Below, piece after piece: positions 7,385 through 17,611 of a stretch of DNA of 64,000 nucleotides. The position numbers and the translations under genes are program-made. Location of the stretch: the NCBI RefSeq assembly GCF_017916455.1, contig NZ_JAFMSY010000001.1, positions 620,001 to 684,000 on the forward strand, read 5' to 3'. The first letter of the stretch is position 1; each line of letters begins with the position of its first letter. Source of the stretch: Nocardioides xinjiangensis. GTDB taxonomy: Bacteria; Actinomycetota; Actinomycetes; Propionibacteriales; Nocardioidaceae. The notes below the pieces were generated by a model, which saw only the letters and a program-made list of their open reading frames with translations, was not told the origin of the DNA and did not search any database.

Positions 7385-10003
7385 ATGACTGAGAACCCCA
7401 GCACCCAGGCCCCGGAGACGACGAGCACCGACCAGCGTGCCGTCGTCGTACCGGAGCGTCCGGCGCTGGAGGGCCTGGAGGACAAGTGGTCGCGGGTGTG
7501 GGCCGACAACGACACCTACGCCTTCGACCGCACGCAGCCGCGGGAGAACGTCTACTCCATCGACACTCCCCCGCCCACCGTCAGCGGCTCGCTGCACGTC
7601 GGCCACGTCTACTCCTACAGCCACACCGACCTTATTGCGCGCTACCAGCGCATGCAGGGCAAGGCCGTCTTCTACCCCATCGGCTGGGACGACAACGGCC
7701 TGCCCACCGAGCGCCGGGTGCAGAACTACTTCGGCGTCCGCTGCGACCCCGCCCTGCCCTACGACCCCGACTTCACCCCGCCGGAGAAGCCCGACCCGAA
7801 GAAGCAGGTGCCCGTCAGCCGGCCGAACTTCATCGAGCTGTGCGAGCAGCTGGTCGTGGAGGACGAGAAGGCCTTCGAGGCGCTGTGGCGCAAGCTCGGC
7901 CTGTCGGTCCAGTGGGACCCGACCTACACCACCATCGGTGACCACTCCCGCACGGTCAGCCAGCGCGCCTTCCTGCGCAACTACGCCCGCGGCGAGGCGT
8001 ACCTCTCCGAGGCGCCGACGCTGTGGGACGTCACGTTCCAGACCGCGGTCGCCCAGGCCGAGCTCGAGCCGCGCGACTACCCCGGCGCCTACCACCGCGT
8101 CGCGTTCCACCAGCCCGACGGCACGCCCATCCACATCGAGACCACGCGGCCGGAGCTGATCCCGAGCGTCGTCGCGTTGATCGCGCACCCCGACGACGAG
8201 CGCTACCAGGGCGTCTTCGGCACGACGGTGACCTCGCCCGTCTTCGGGGTGGAGGTCCCCGTGCTCGCGCACCCGGCCGCCGAGCCCGACAAGGGCGCCG
8301 GCATCGCGATGTGCTGCACCTTCGGCGACCTCACCGACGTGATGTGGTGGCGCGAGCTCGACCTGCCGATCCGCACGGTCGTGGGCCGCGACGGCCGGCT
8401 CAGCCGCGAGACGCCCGACTGGCTGTCCGCCGAGCCCGCCGCGACGGCGTACGCCGAGCTGGCCGGCAAGACCACCTTCAGCGCCCGCGAGGCGATGGTC
8501 GCGCTGCTCCGCGAGTCCGGCGACCTCGACGGCGAGCCGAAGCCGACGCAGCGCATGGCGAACTTCTACGAGAAGGGCGACAAGCCGCTCGAGATCGTGG
8601 CCACGCGCCAGTGGTACGTCAAGAACGGTGGCAGGGACGCGGCGCTGCGCAAGGAGATGCTGGTCCGCGGCGAGGAGATCACCTGGATCCCGGCGCACAT
8701 GAAGCACCGCTACGACAACTGGGTCGGCGGGCTCAACGGCGACTGGCTGATCTCGCGCCAGCGGTTCTTCGGCGTCCCCTTCCCCGTCTGGTACCCGCTC
8801 GACGCCGACGGGGAGCCCGACCACGACCACCCGCTGCTGCCCACCGAGGACCAGCTGCCGATCGACCCGTCCACGCAGGCGCCGCAGGGCTACTCCGAGG
8901 ACCAGCGCGGCAAGCCGGGCGGCTTCATCGGCGACCCCGACGTGATGGACACCTGGGCCACCTCGTCGCTGACGCCGCAGATCGCGGGCATGTGGGAGGT
9001 CGACGACGACCTCTTCTCGCGCGTCTTCCCCTACGACCTCGCCACCCAGGCGCACGACATCATCCGCACCTGGCTCTTCTCACGGGTGGTCCGCGCTGAC
9101 TTTGAGCACCAGGTCGTGCCGTGGTCGCACGCGATGATCTCCGGCTTCATCGTCGACCCGGACCGCAAGAAGATGTCGAAGTCGAAGGGCAACGTCGTCG
9201 TCCCGACCGACATCCTCGACAAGTACGGCGCCGACGCGGTCCGCTGGCGCGCCGCCATCGGCCGTCCCGGTCTCGACTCGCCGTTCGACGAGTCGCAGAT
9301 GAAGGTCGGTCGACGGCTGGCGATGAAGGTGCTCAACGCCTCGAAGTTCGTCCTCGGCAACGTCGGCGCCACCGAGCTCAGCCCCGCGGCCGTCAGCGCC
9401 CCGGTCGACTGCGCCCTGCTCGGTCGCCTCGAGGTCGTGGTCCGCAGGGCGACCGAGGCCTTCGACGCCTACGACTACACCACCGCCCTCGAGGTCACCG
9501 AGAAGTTCTTCTGGGAGTTCTGCGACGACTACCTCGAGCTGGTGAAGGAGCGGGCCTACGACGCCGAGGGCGGCGCCGGCACGGCCTCGGCTCGCGCCAC
9601 CCTGGCCATCGCGCTGCACGTCCAGCTGCGGCTGCTCGCGCCCTTCCTGCCGTACGCCACCGAGGAGGTCTGGTCGTGGTGGCAGGCGGGGTCGATCCAC
9701 CACGCCGCGTGGCCCACCGCGGCCGACCTCGGCGCCGCTGCGGCCGCCCAGCCGCTGGTGCTCGACGCCGTCGCGAGCGCCCTCACCGGCATCCGCGGCG
9801 CCAAGTCGCAGGCGAAGGCCAAGATGCGGGCCCCGCTGTCGCGCGTGGTGATCACCGGGCCGGCGCACCTGGTCGAGGCGGCGCAGCAGGCCGGCGACGA
9901 CCTCCGGGCCGTGGGCACCATCGTCGGCGACCTGCAGTTCGTCACCGACGAGGCCGCGACCGAGCTGCGGGTCGAGGCGGAGCTGGCACCGACCGAGGAC
10001 TGA
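7385..10003 (+). CDS. valS: Valyl-tRNA synthetase (short type)
   Basis: Class Ia aminoacyl-tRNA synthetase charging tRNA-Val. 872 aa. The HIGH signature is HVGH (residues 71-74), the CP1 editing domain lies at about 220-380, and the KMSKS loop is at about residue 597, followed by the anticodon-binding domain. The C-terminus ends at a short domain without the long coiled-coil tail of E. coli-type ValRS, so it belongs to the shorter, archaeal-like type. A TAGACT box (7373-7378) ends 6 nt before the ATG with no Shine-Dalgarno, suggesting a leaderless mRNA. The folC-valS neighbourhood matches M. tuberculosis. Confidence 0.97.
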   Translation: MTENPSTQAPETTSTDQRAVVVPERPALEGLEDKWSRVWADNDTYAFDRTQPRENVYSIDTPPPTVSGSLHVGHVYSYSHTDLIARYQRMQGKAVFYPIGWDDNGLPTERRVQNYFGVRCDPALPYDPDFTPPEKPDPKKQVPVSRPNFIELCEQLVVEDEKAFEALWRKLGLSVQWDPTYTTIGDHSRTVSQRAFLRNYARGEAYLSEAPTLWDVTFQTAVAQAELEPRDYPGAYHRVAFHQPDGTPIHIETTRPELIPSVVALIAHPDDERYQGVFGTTVTSPVFGVEVPVLAHPAAEPDKGAGIAMCCTFGDLTDVMWWRELDLPIRTVVGRDGRLSRETPDWLSAEPAATAYAELAGKTTFSAREAMVALLRESGDLDGEPKPTQRMANFYEKGDKPLEIVATRQWYVKNGGRDAALRKEMLVRGEEITWIPAHMKHRYDNWVGGLNGDWLISRQRFFGVPFPVWYPLDADGEPDHDHPLLPTEDQLPIDPSTQAPQGYSEDQRGKPGGFIGDPDVMDTWATSSLTPQIAGMWEVDDDLFSRVFPYDLATQAHDIIRTWLFSRVVRADFEHQVVPWSHAMISGFIVDPDRKKMSKSKGNVVVPTDILDKYGADAVRWRAAIGRPGLDSPFDESQMKVGRRLAMKVLNASKFVLGNVGATELSPAAVSAPVDCALLGRLEVVVRRATEAFDAYDYTTALEVTEKFFWEFCDDYLELVKERAYDAEGGAGTASARATLAIALHVQLRLLAPFLPYATEEVWSWWQAGSIHHAAWPTAADLGAAAAAQPLVLDAVASALTGIRGAKSQAKAKMRAPLSRVVITGPAHLVEAAQQAGDDLRAVGTIVGDLQFVTDEAATELRVEAELAPTED

Positions 10004-10037
10004 CGTCCCAGCCCCGGTCTCGCGGGGCGGCACCTCG

Positions 10038-10125
10038 GCGTGTCGGACAGGACGACGTCGGGCGCCCGCCCTTGGCCGTACGCTCCCCGCGCCGGCGGCC
10101 GCGGAGCTCGTCCTGTCCGACACGC
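10038..10125. repeat. Long inverted repeat between convergent genes
   Basis: Perfect 18-bp arms (10038-10055 GCGTGTCGGACAGGACGA; 10108-10125 its complement) enclose a 52-nt GC-rich spacer. It sits between the stop of valS and the stop of the convergent repeat-protein gene at 10210. It could be a bidirectional transcription end, but the spacer is longer than in ordinary intrinsic terminators, so a small palindromic element is an alternative. Confidence 0.7.
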
Positions 10126-10209
10126 GGGCCCACGCGTGCGGTGAGCCTGGCAGCCGCGAGGGCTCACGTACCTGCATCACCCACCGCCGTCACGCGCGGC
10201 CGGCGGCAT

Positions 10210-10977
10210 TCAGGCCTTGCGGCCGGCCTTCGCGCCGCCCCGGCCCGCCTTCGCGGCCTCGCGCTCGGCCTTCCGGGCCGCCTTGGCAGCCTCACGGTCG
10301 GCCTTCCGGGCCGCCTTCGCAGCCTCACGGTCGGCCTTGCGGGCCGCCTTCGCAGCCTCACGGTCGGCCTTCCGGGCCGCCTTCGCGGCCTCACGCTCGG
10401 CCTTCCGGGCCGCCTTCGCGGCCTCACGGTCGGCCTTCCGGGCCGCCTTCGCGGCCTCGCGGTCGGCCTTCCGGGCCGCCTTCGCGGCCTCGCGGTCGGC
10501 CTTCCGGGCCGCCTTCGCGGCCTCACGGTCGGCCTTCTGGGCCGCCTTCGCAGCCTCGCGGTCGGCCTTCTCGGCCGCCTTCGCAGCCTCGCGGTCAGCC
10601 TGCGCAGCCTCACGCTCGGGGTCCAGCGCCGTCTCGAGCACCGCCTTGGAGCCCTCCTGCTGCTCAGCCTCGACAGTCCGGACCGTCCGACCCGCACGAG
10701 CCGGGGCGGCGGCCCCCTGCACGGGCTCCGTGGAGCGCGCGACCGCGGTGCCGAGCGGCTGCGTGCTGAGCTCCGCCGGGATCGTCGCGGGGGGCGCCTC
10801 GACGGGCGCGATGGCGGGTCGTTCCGCCGGCAGCTCCTGCGCCGGCGCGGCGATCGGCTTGCCCGGGCGGATGATGTCGAGGCCGAACCCACGACTGACC
10901 GAGATGGTCATCAGGACGGCACACAGCACCGCCACCAATGCAAACGCCACGAGCGGTCGCTTCGCGTCGACACCCAC
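10210..10977 (-). CDS. Membrane-anchored Ala/Lys-rich repeat protein
   Basis: About 255 aa: a short basic N-terminus, one membrane helix (roughly residues 8-28), a Pro/Ala-rich linker, then ten near-perfect copies of the 11-residue unit ADREAAKAARK and a degenerate Gly/Lys tail. The unit has alternating acidic and basic residues and helix-favouring alanine, so a long single alpha helix or right-handed coiled coil is expected. With one N-terminal membrane helix the repeat arm would most simply lie outside. The GTG at 10977 has GGAAGGGG upstream and is preferred over the ATG at 10995. I do not recognise a family; the basic tail resembles histone H1-like or cell-wall-binding tails. Confidence 0.75.
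   Translation of the reverse strand: MGVDAKRPLVAFALVAVLCAVLMTISVSRGFGLDIIRPGKPIAAPAQELPAERPAIAPVEAPPATIPAELSTQPLGTAVARSTEPVQGAAAPARAGRTVRTVEAEQQEGSKAVLETALDPEREAAQADREAAKAAEKADREAAKAAQKADREAAKAARKADREAAKAARKADREAAKAARKADREAAKAARKAEREAAKAARKADREAAKAARKADREAAKAARKADREAAKAARKAEREAAKAGRGGAKAGRKA
10270..10599 (-). repeat. Tandem 33-bp coding repeats (ten units)
   Basis: Ten consecutive 33-bp units encode the 11-residue repeats of the membrane-anchored protein. Units differ mainly at silent positions and at the Asp/Glu and Arg/Gln/Glu positions, so the array looks recently expanded yet kept in frame. Copy number may differ between strains and may be misassembled with short reads. Confidence 0.9.
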
Positions 10978-11102
10978 CGGATCCCCTTCCCACATGCTGA
11001 CGAGACGTCAGTGTGGCTGGGCCATGACGCCTGACCACAGCAGATAGTCCGGAATGGCCCGAAATGACTAGGGACGCATGGTCATTCCGGGTGGCGTCCG
11101 GG

Positions 11103-12383
<1,281 letters not shown>

Positions 12384-12471
12384 GAGTCGTGTCCTCCAGT
12401 CTCGCCGGGAAAGGGTCCCGACACTCAACACCTTGCGCTGTGCTGTCTTGCAGTGAGCCGTACGACGGTAC

Positions 12472-12505
12472 CCCGTGCCGGCCCCCGGAAGGGACCGGAC
12501 ACGGG
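12472..12505 (-). terminator. Stem-loop between clpP2 and clpX
   Basis: CCCGTG-CCGG pairs with CCGG-a-CACGGG, leaving one bulged base and a 13-nt loop. It is placed after the clpP2 stop and before the clpX ribosome site on the minus strand. There is no T-run, so partial attenuation is more likely than full termination. No gene is visible in the remaining 12384-12554. Confidence 0.45.
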
Positions 12506-12554
12506 ATGTCGCCGACCATCATTTCGAGCCTCGTGCGTCGCGGGTGCGTCGCAC

Positions 12555-13163
12555 TCAGGCGAGGACCGGGGCGCCCTTGCGGGACTCGATGACCGCGTCG
12601 ATCAGGCCGTACTCGACGGCCTGCTCGGCGGTCAGGATCTTGTCGCGCTCGATGTCGGCGCTGACCTGGTCGATCGACTTGCCGCTGGAGTCGGCGATCA
12701 TGCGCTCGAGGAGCTCGCGCATGCGCAGGATCTCGTTGGCCTGGATCTCGATGTCGGACGTCTGCCCGAACGTGCCCTCGGTGTAGGGCTGGTGGATCAG
12801 GATGCGGCTGTTGGGCAGCGCCATCCGCTTGCCCTTGGCGCCGGCGCCGAGCAGGATCGCGGCGGCCGAGGCAGCCTGGCCCAGGCACACGGTCTGCACG
12901 TCGGGCTTGATGAACCGCATCGTGTCGTAGATCGCGGTCAGCGCGGTGAACGAGCCGCCGGGGCTGTTGATGTAGATGCTGATGTCGGTGTCGGGGTTCA
13001 TCGTCTCCAGGCACATCAGCTGGGCGATGACCGCGTTGGCGACGTCGTCGCTGATCGGGGTGCCGAGGTAGATGATGCGCTCCTCGAACAGCTTGGCGTA
13101 AGGGTCGATGCGGCGGAACCCGTAGGAGGTCCGCTCCTCCCACTGCGGGATGTAGTAGTTCAT
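12555..13163 (-). CDS. clpP2: ATP-dependent Clp protease proteolytic subunit ClpP2
   Basis: Serine protease subunit of the mixed ClpP1P2 tetradecamer. 202 aa from the ATG at 13163. The catalytic triad is Ser99 in GQAASAAA, His124 in ILIHQP and Asp174 in IERDK. The ATG lies 5 nt after the clpP1 stop, with its ribosome site (GGACTGAGAG) inside the end of clpP1, so the two subunits are coupled. Actinobacteria characteristically need both ClpP paralogues. Longer upstream frame positions are read-back of clpP1. Confidence 0.96.
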   Translation of the reverse strand: MNYYIPQWEERTSYGFRRIDPYAKLFEERIIYLGTPISDDVANAVIAQLMCLETMNPDTDISIYINSPGGSFTALTAIYDTMRFIKPDVQTVCLGQAASAAAILLGAGAKGKRMALPNSRILIHQPYTEGTFGQTSDIEIQANEILRMRELLERMIADSSGKSIDQVSADIERDKILTAEQAVEYGLIDAVIESRKGAPVLA

Positions 13164-13168
13164 GTCTC

Positions 13169-13810
13169 TCAGTCCTTGGTCCGGGCCGGGCGGCCCTCGT
13201 CGGCGGCTTCGCGGGCGCTGGTGATGACCTGGTCGACGAGGCCGTACTCGACGGCCTGGTCGGCGGTGAACCACCGGTCACGGTCGGCGTCGGCGACGAC
13301 CTGCTCGACGCTCTGGCCGGTGTGCTCGGCGATCAGGTCGAGGAGCACCTTCTTGATGTGGATCGACTGCTGGGCCTGGATCTTGATGTCGGAGGCCGAG
13401 CCGCCCATCCCCGAGGAGGGCTGGTGCATCATGATGCGCGCGTGGGGCAGCGCGTAGCGCTTGCCCTTGGTGCCGGCGCAGAGCAGGAACTGCCCCATGG
13501 AGGCCGCGAGGCCCATGCCCACGGTCGCCACGTCGTTGGGGATGTAGTTCATCGTGTCGTAGATCGCCATGCCAGCGTCGACGGAGCCGCCGGGGCTGTT
13601 GATGTGGAGGAAGATGTCGGCCTCCGGGTCCTCCGCGGAGAGCAGGAGGAGCTGCGCGCAGATCGCGTTGGCGTTCTGGTCGCGGACCTCGGAGCCGAGG
13701 AAGACGATGCGCTCGCGGAGCAGGCGCTGGTAGATGTGGTCGTCGAGGCCGTACATCCCACCGGCGCCGTTCATCTCGGGCGAGAGGGCTGGGCTGGAGT
13801 TGTGGTTCAC
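13169..13810 (-). CDS. clpP1: ATP-dependent Clp protease proteolytic subunit ClpP1
   Basis: First ClpP paralogue of the clpP1-clpP2 pair. The triad residues are Ser104 in GLAASMGQ, His129 in IMMHQP and Asp178 in DADRDRW, counting from the GTG at 13810 (213 aa). That GTG is preferred because a TAGTGT box (13818-13823) ends 7 nt before it, giving a leaderless mRNA. An ATG at 13774 is the main alternative. The family is usually processed at the N-terminus. Downstream are clpP2 and clpX on the same strand; trigger factor lies upstream. Confidence 0.93.
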   Translation of the reverse strand: MNHNSSPALSPEMNGAGGMYGLDDHIYQRLLRERIVFLGSEVRDQNANAICAQLLLLSAEDPEADIFLHINSPGGSVDAGMAIYDTMNYIPNDVATVGMGLAASMGQFLLCAGTKGKRYALPHARIMMHQPSSGMGGSASDIKIQAQQSIHIKKVLLDLIAEHTGQSVEQVVADADRDRWFTADQAVEYGLVDQVITSAREAADEGRPARTKD

Positions 13811-13928
13811 GCTGGCGACACTAGCCGGAAGGTCGGACACTTCCACGCGGTTGGCCGCCCTGTTCGCCCACAGCAGACTCACCGGTGACGGGCCGGCCGA
13901 CGCCCCGACCGGCATCGTCCGGACAGCA

Positions 13929-13963
13929 CGGACGGCGCCCACCCGCCGGGTGGACGCCGTCCG
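13929..13963 (-). terminator. Terminator of trigger factor gene
   Basis: 16-bp stem (13929-13944 with 13948-13963), one mismatch, 3-nt loop, starting 12 bp after the tig stop. It separates tig from clpP1, consistent with clpP1 having its own promoter box. Confidence 0.75.
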
Positions 13964-13975
13964 GAGTGGAGCGTG

Positions 13976-15382
13976 TCAGGCCTGCTGCGAGTCCTCGTCG
14001 CCGGCCTCGGCAGCCGCGTCGGCGCCGTCGGCGGCGGTCTCCTCGACCGGCTCGCCGATGCTGCCGTCGGGACGCAGGTTCTTCAGCTCGACCACGTTGC
14101 CGGAGGCGTCCTTGACGGTCGCCGCCTCCACGATCGTCGCCAGCGCCTTGCCGCGGAGGATCTCCTGCACGAGCTCGGGGATGTGGTTGTGCTCGAACAT
14201 GTGGTTCGCGAACTCCTGCGGGTCCTGCCCGGACTGCTGGGCGCGGCGCACGAGGTGCTCGGAGAGCTCGGCCTGGTCGATGCCGAACTCCTCCTTCTTC
14301 GCGATCTTGTCGAGGATGAACTGGGCGGCGACCGCGTCGCGGACCCGGCGCTCGAGGTCAGCCTCGAACTCCTCCTGGGTCTGCCCCTCGTCCTCGAGGT
14401 ACTTCTCCATGGTGATGCCGGCGAAGCCGAGCTGCTGCTCGACGTTCTGGCGGCGGGCGTTGAGCTCGTCGGTCACCATCACCTCGGGCAGCGGGATCGA
14501 GACCTTCTCCAGCAGGGCCTCGAGCACGGCGTCGCGGGCGGCGGCGGCCTGCTCGAGCCGCTTGCCCCGGCCGAGGCGCTCGCGCACGTCGGCGGTGAGC
14601 TCCTCGGCGGTGTCGAACTCCGAGGCCAGCTGGGCGAACTCGTCGTCGTACTCGGGCAGCTGCTGCTCCTGCACCGCCGTCACCTTGACGGTGACCTGGA
14701 CGGGCTCGCCCACCAGGTCCCCGCCGACGAGCTCGGAGTCGAAGGTCTTCTCCTCGTCGGCCGACATGCCGACCAGGGCCTCGTCGAGGCCGTCGATCAT
14801 GCCGCCGCGGCCGACCTTGTAGGACATGCCGGTGACCTCGCCGCCCTCGACGGTCTCGCCGTCGCGGGCAGCGACCAGGTCGATCGTGACGAAGTCGCCG
14901 TCGGCGGCCGCGCGCTCGACGGGCACGAGGGTGCCGAAGCGCTCGCGCAGCGCCTCGACCTGCTCCTCGACGTCGGCGTCGGTGATCTCGACGTCCTCCA
15001 CGGTGGCCTCGAGGCCCTCGTAGTCGGGCAGCTCGAAGTCGGGCTTGACGTCGACCTCGGCGGTGAACTCGAGGCCCTCGTTGTCCTCGAACTTCGTCAC
15101 CTCGATCTCCGGCTGGGCCAGCGGCTCGAGGTCGTGCTCCTGGAGGGCGGCCATGTACTGCTGCGGGACGACGGCGTTGATCGCCTCGTCGAGGACCGGA
15201 CCGCGGCCGACCTGGCGGTCGATGACCGCCGGCGGCACCTTGCCCCGGCGGAAGCCCGGGACGTTGATCTGCTTCGCGATCTTCTGGTACGCCGCGTCGA
15301 GGCTCGGCTTGAGCTCCTCGAAGGGCACCTCGACGGTCAGCTTGGCCCGGGTCGGGCTCAAGGTCTCGACGGCGCTCTTCAC
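13976..15382 (-). CDS. tig: Trigger factor, ribosome-associated chaperone
   Basis: Binds the ribosomal exit tunnel and folds nascent chains. From the GTG at 15382 (AGGAGA 6-7 nt upstream) it is 468 aa. The ribosome-docking signature GFRRGKVP is at residues 43-50, the FKBP-type prolyl isomerase domain spans about 155-245, and the helical arm domain follows to an Asp/Glu/Ala-rich tail. The open frame reaches 15544, but the added region is Arg-rich read-back. Position upstream of clpP1-clpP2-clpX is the standard actinobacterial order. The 212 bp upstream holds a two-copy 12-bp GGTGGTGGTCC-type repeat near 15421 and no gene. Confidence 0.97.
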   Translation of the reverse strand: MKSAVETLSPTRAKLTVEVPFEELKPSLDAAYQKIAKQINVPGFRRGKVPPAVIDRQVGRGPVLDEAINAVVPQQYMAALQEHDLEPLAQPEIEVTKFEDNEGLEFTAEVDVKPDFELPDYEGLEATVEDVEITDADVEEQVEALRERFGTLVPVERAAADGDFVTIDLVAARDGETVEGGEVTGMSYKVGRGGMIDGLDEALVGMSADEEKTFDSELVGGDLVGEPVQVTVKVTAVQEQQLPEYDDEFAQLASEFDTAEELTADVRERLGRGKRLEQAAAARDAVLEALLEKVSIPLPEVMVTDELNARRQNVEQQLGFAGITMEKYLEDEGQTQEEFEADLERRVRDAVAAQFILDKIAKKEEFGIDQAELSEHLVRRAQQSGQDPQEFANHMFEHNHIPELVQEILRGKALATIVEAATVKDASGNVVELKNLRPDGSIGEPVEETAADGADAAAEAGDEDSQQA

Positions 15383-15594
15383 AAATGTCTCCTGATGCTG
15401 AAGGTCAGTTGGGTGGAACGGGTGGTGGTCCGGGTGGTGGTCCCGGACGGGGTACGTCGCGCGGGCACGCCGGAACGCGGCAGCCGCAAACCCGTTGAGT
15501 CTAACGACGGCGTGGGCACGGGCCGAATCACGCCCGGGACGCACCGGGCCGCGGGGGCCGGGAGGCGGGAGGCGGCCGGACGGTGGCCGAGCGG

Positions 15595-15667
15595 TCGGGG
15601 CGACAGGACTCGAACCTGCGATCTCCTGCTCCCAAAGCAGGCGCGCTAGCCACTACGCTACGCCCCG
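15595..15667 (-). tRNA. tRNA-Pro (anticodon TGG)
   Basis: Cloverleaf reads CGGGGCG acceptor paired with CGCCCCG, anticodon stem CCTGC/GCAGG with loop TTTGGGA, T arm GCAGG-TTCGAAT-CCTGT, discriminator A. No encoded CCA. Transcribed after tRNA-Gly. Confidence 0.95.
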
Positions 15668-15714
15668 CCAGACGGCCTCCACGCGCCCCGGAGGAGGCGT
15701 GAGGACCCGTCTGG
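15668..15714 (-). terminator. Hairpin between tRNA-Gly and tRNA-Pro
   Basis: Outer arms CCAGACGG/CCGTCTGG (15668-15675, 15707-15714) enclose a second GCCTCC/GAGG(A)GGC stem. It fills the whole 47-bp spacer between the two tRNA genes. It may be a processing signal of a joint precursor or a terminator. Confidence 0.6.
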
Positions 15715-15785
15715 AGCGGATGACGGGAATCGAACCCGCGTAGCCAGTTTGGAAGACTGGGGCTCTACCATTGAGCTACATCCGC
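15715..15785 (-). tRNA. tRNA-Gly (anticodon TCC)
   Basis: Acceptor GCGGATG/CATCCGC, anticodon stem CCAGT/ACTGG with loop CTTCCAA, T arm CGGG-TTCGATT-CCCG, discriminator T. 71 nt, no encoded CCA. It lies upstream of tRNA-Pro on the same strand. Confidence 0.95.
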
Positions 15786-15879
15786 GCGCGTCCCGCGACC
15801 TGGTGGCCGCCGGTGCGGGTGTCATGGTGCCACACCGGCGCGGGTGCGCCCCAACCGGCTCACGAGGACCGGCGGCTCC

Positions 15880-16935
15880 TCAGCGGCGGTGCACCAGCAG
15901 CAGGGCGCGGTCGTCGTTGCGCGAGCCGAGCGCCTCGACGAGCCGGGTCGCCCCGCCCTCGAACCTGCCGCGCAGCAGGTGCTCGGCCTGGCCCAGCATG
16001 CGGTCGATGCCCAGGCTGATGTCGCGGGTGCGTGTCTCCACCATCCCGTCGGTGTAGAGCAGCAGCGCGTCACCGCGCCGCATCTCCCCCGAGGTGGGCG
16101 GGAAGTCGGCGTCCTCGAGCAGGCCGAGGATGGGCCCCTCGGCGCCCAGCACCTCCCACCGCCCCGACCCCGCGTGTCGCAGCGCGGCCGGGGGGTGCCC
16201 GGCGCTGCGGATGTCGAAGCGGCCGGTCGCGAGGTCGAGCGAGAGGTGGATCGCGGTGGCGAAGCCCTCGTCCCAGTCCTGCCGCAGCAGGAAGCGGTTG
16301 GCGCCGGCCAGGAACTCCGACGGCGGCAGGGCGCTGAGCAGGCCCCCGATCGCGCCGCAGAGCAGCAGGGCGCGGGTACCGGCTCCCTGTCCCTTGCCGG
16401 ACACGTCGACGACGGCCACCTCGAGCCGGCCGTCGACACGCGACGCGACCACGAAGTCGCCGGCGAAGGGCGTGCCGCCGGCGGAGCGCAGCTCGCTCGC
16501 GGCGTACCAGTCGTCGGGCAGGTCGGGGATGCCGCCCTGACGCAGGATCCGGTCGCGCAGGTCGACGAACATCGTCTCGCCCTGAAGGCCCGCCACGCCG
16601 AGACGGGACCGGCGCAGCGACGCGAGCAGGATCATCAGGCCCAGGGAGAAGATGACCGTCACGGCGACCGCGACCCGCACGTCGATGTCCTGTTTCGGGG
16701 TGACGACGGCGAGCACGAACAGCACGAAGACGACGAACCACGGCAGCTGGCGCGGTCCCAGCACGAGGCTCGCGACCACCAGGGGGACGACCAGCACGAC
16801 CAGCGGCACGACGTGGGGCTGGAACCAGATGCCCAGACCGGCGGCGAGCGTCACGGCCACGAGCGGCACCAGGACTCCCGAGCCGCGCGGCACGACCCGG
16901 TCGACGAGCTGCGTCAACCACTGCGGAGAACTCAT
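15880..16935 (-). CDS. SpoIIE-type PP2C phosphatase with membrane domain
   Basis: 351 aa from the ATG at 16935 (GCGAGGAGC upstream). Four membrane helices occupy about residues 15-100, followed by a SpoIIE/PPM phosphatase domain with the metal-binding stretches GDFVVASR, AVVDVSGKGQGAG and LLLYTDGMVE. Such enzymes usually act on anti-sigma-factor antagonists or in stress signalling, but no partner kinase or antagonist is encoded next to it. The frame extends to 17121 as Pro/Ala-rich read-back. The 133 bp between it and rpiB contain a run of short GGACCGGCG-type repeats and no gene. Confidence 0.86.
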   Translation of the reverse strand: MSSPQWLTQLVDRVVPRGSGVLVPLVAVTLAAGLGIWFQPHVVPLVVLVVPLVVASLVLGPRQLPWFVVFVLFVLAVVTPKQDIDVRVAVAVTVIFSLGLMILLASLRRSRLGVAGLQGETMFVDLRDRILRQGGIPDLPDDWYAASELRSAGGTPFAGDFVVASRVDGRLEVAVVDVSGKGQGAGTRALLLCGAIGGLLSALPPSEFLAGANRFLLRQDWDEGFATAIHLSLDLATGRFDIRSAGHPPAALRHAGSGRWEVLGAEGPILGLLEDADFPPTSGEMRRGDALLLYTDGMVETRTRDISLGIDRMLGQAEHLLRGRFEGGATRLVEALGSRNDDRALLLVHRR

Positions 16936-17068
16936 GGCCGAGCTCCTCGCGACGTGCCGGGTTCCTTGGTGGACGATCGTACGGCTCGCGGACGTGCCGG
17001 GGGCCGCCTTCGGGGCGTCTGTGGACCGGTGTGTCGCACCGGCGTGCGGACCGGCGCCAGGACCGGCG

Positions 17069-17578
17069 TCAGGACTCGGCGGAGCCGCGCAGGGCGGACT
17101 CGGGCAGGGGCGGGAGCTCACCGGTCTCGTCGTAGGTGGACACCTGCGCGATGCGTCGGACGTGGCGCTCGTCGCCGGAGAACGGCGTGGTCAGGAACAC
17201 CTCGACGAAGCGGGTCATGTCCTCGAGCGAGTGCATGCGCCCGCCGACGGAGACGACGTTGGCGTCGTTGTGCTCCCGGGCCAGCGCGGCGGTCTCCTCC
17301 GACCACGCCAGGGCGCAGCGGATGCCCTCGACCTTGTTGGCCGAGATCTGCTCGCCGTTGCCGGAGCCGCCGATCACGACGCCGAGGCTGTCGAGGCCGG
17401 CCTCGCGGTCCGCGGCCACCCCCTCGGCCGCCCGCAGGCAGAAGCACGGGTAGTCGTCGAGGGCGTCGTAGACGAACGGGCCGTGGTCGACGGCCTCGTA
17501 GCCGTGGTCGACGAGCCAGGCCATCAGGTGGTCCTTCAGCTCGAGGCCTGCGTGGTCGGAGCCCAGGTGAACGCGCAT
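17069..17578 (-). CDS. rpiB: Ribose-5-phosphate isomerase B
   Basis: Interconverts ribose 5-phosphate and ribulose 5-phosphate in the pentose phosphate pathway. 169 aa. The N-terminal GSDHAG motif binds phosphate, and GGSGNGEQ carries Glu76 at the place of the catalytic base used by the mycobacterial enzyme, in contrast to the Cys of E. coli RpiB. The segment CALAWSEETAALAREHNDANV is strongly conserved. The position corresponds to Rv2465c next to the Clp/tig block. The next gene on the strand is the phosphatase, 133 bp away, so it may have its own transcription end. Confidence 0.95.
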   Translation of the reverse strand: MRVHLGSDHAGLELKDHLMAWLVDHGYEAVDHGPFVYDALDDYPCFCLRAAEGVAADREAGLDSLGVVIGGSGNGEQISANKVEGIRCALAWSEETAALAREHNDANVVSVGGRMHSLEDMTRFVEVFLTTPFSGDERHVRRIAQVSTYDETGELPPLPESALRGSAES

Positions 17579-17611
17579 GGTGAGGAGTCTCCCAGAGGCC
17601 GGGGCCGGACC

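Noticed and set aside
7307-9055. Minus-strand open frame across valS fused to the GNAT protein
   Set aside because: The upstream 580 residues are the antisense of valS; the GNAT domain has its own ATG and promoter-like box at 7306.
12384-12431. Longer N-terminus of ClpX
   Set aside because: The GTG at 12383 has a strong GGAGGAC site and gives the family start; the extra 16 codons have none.
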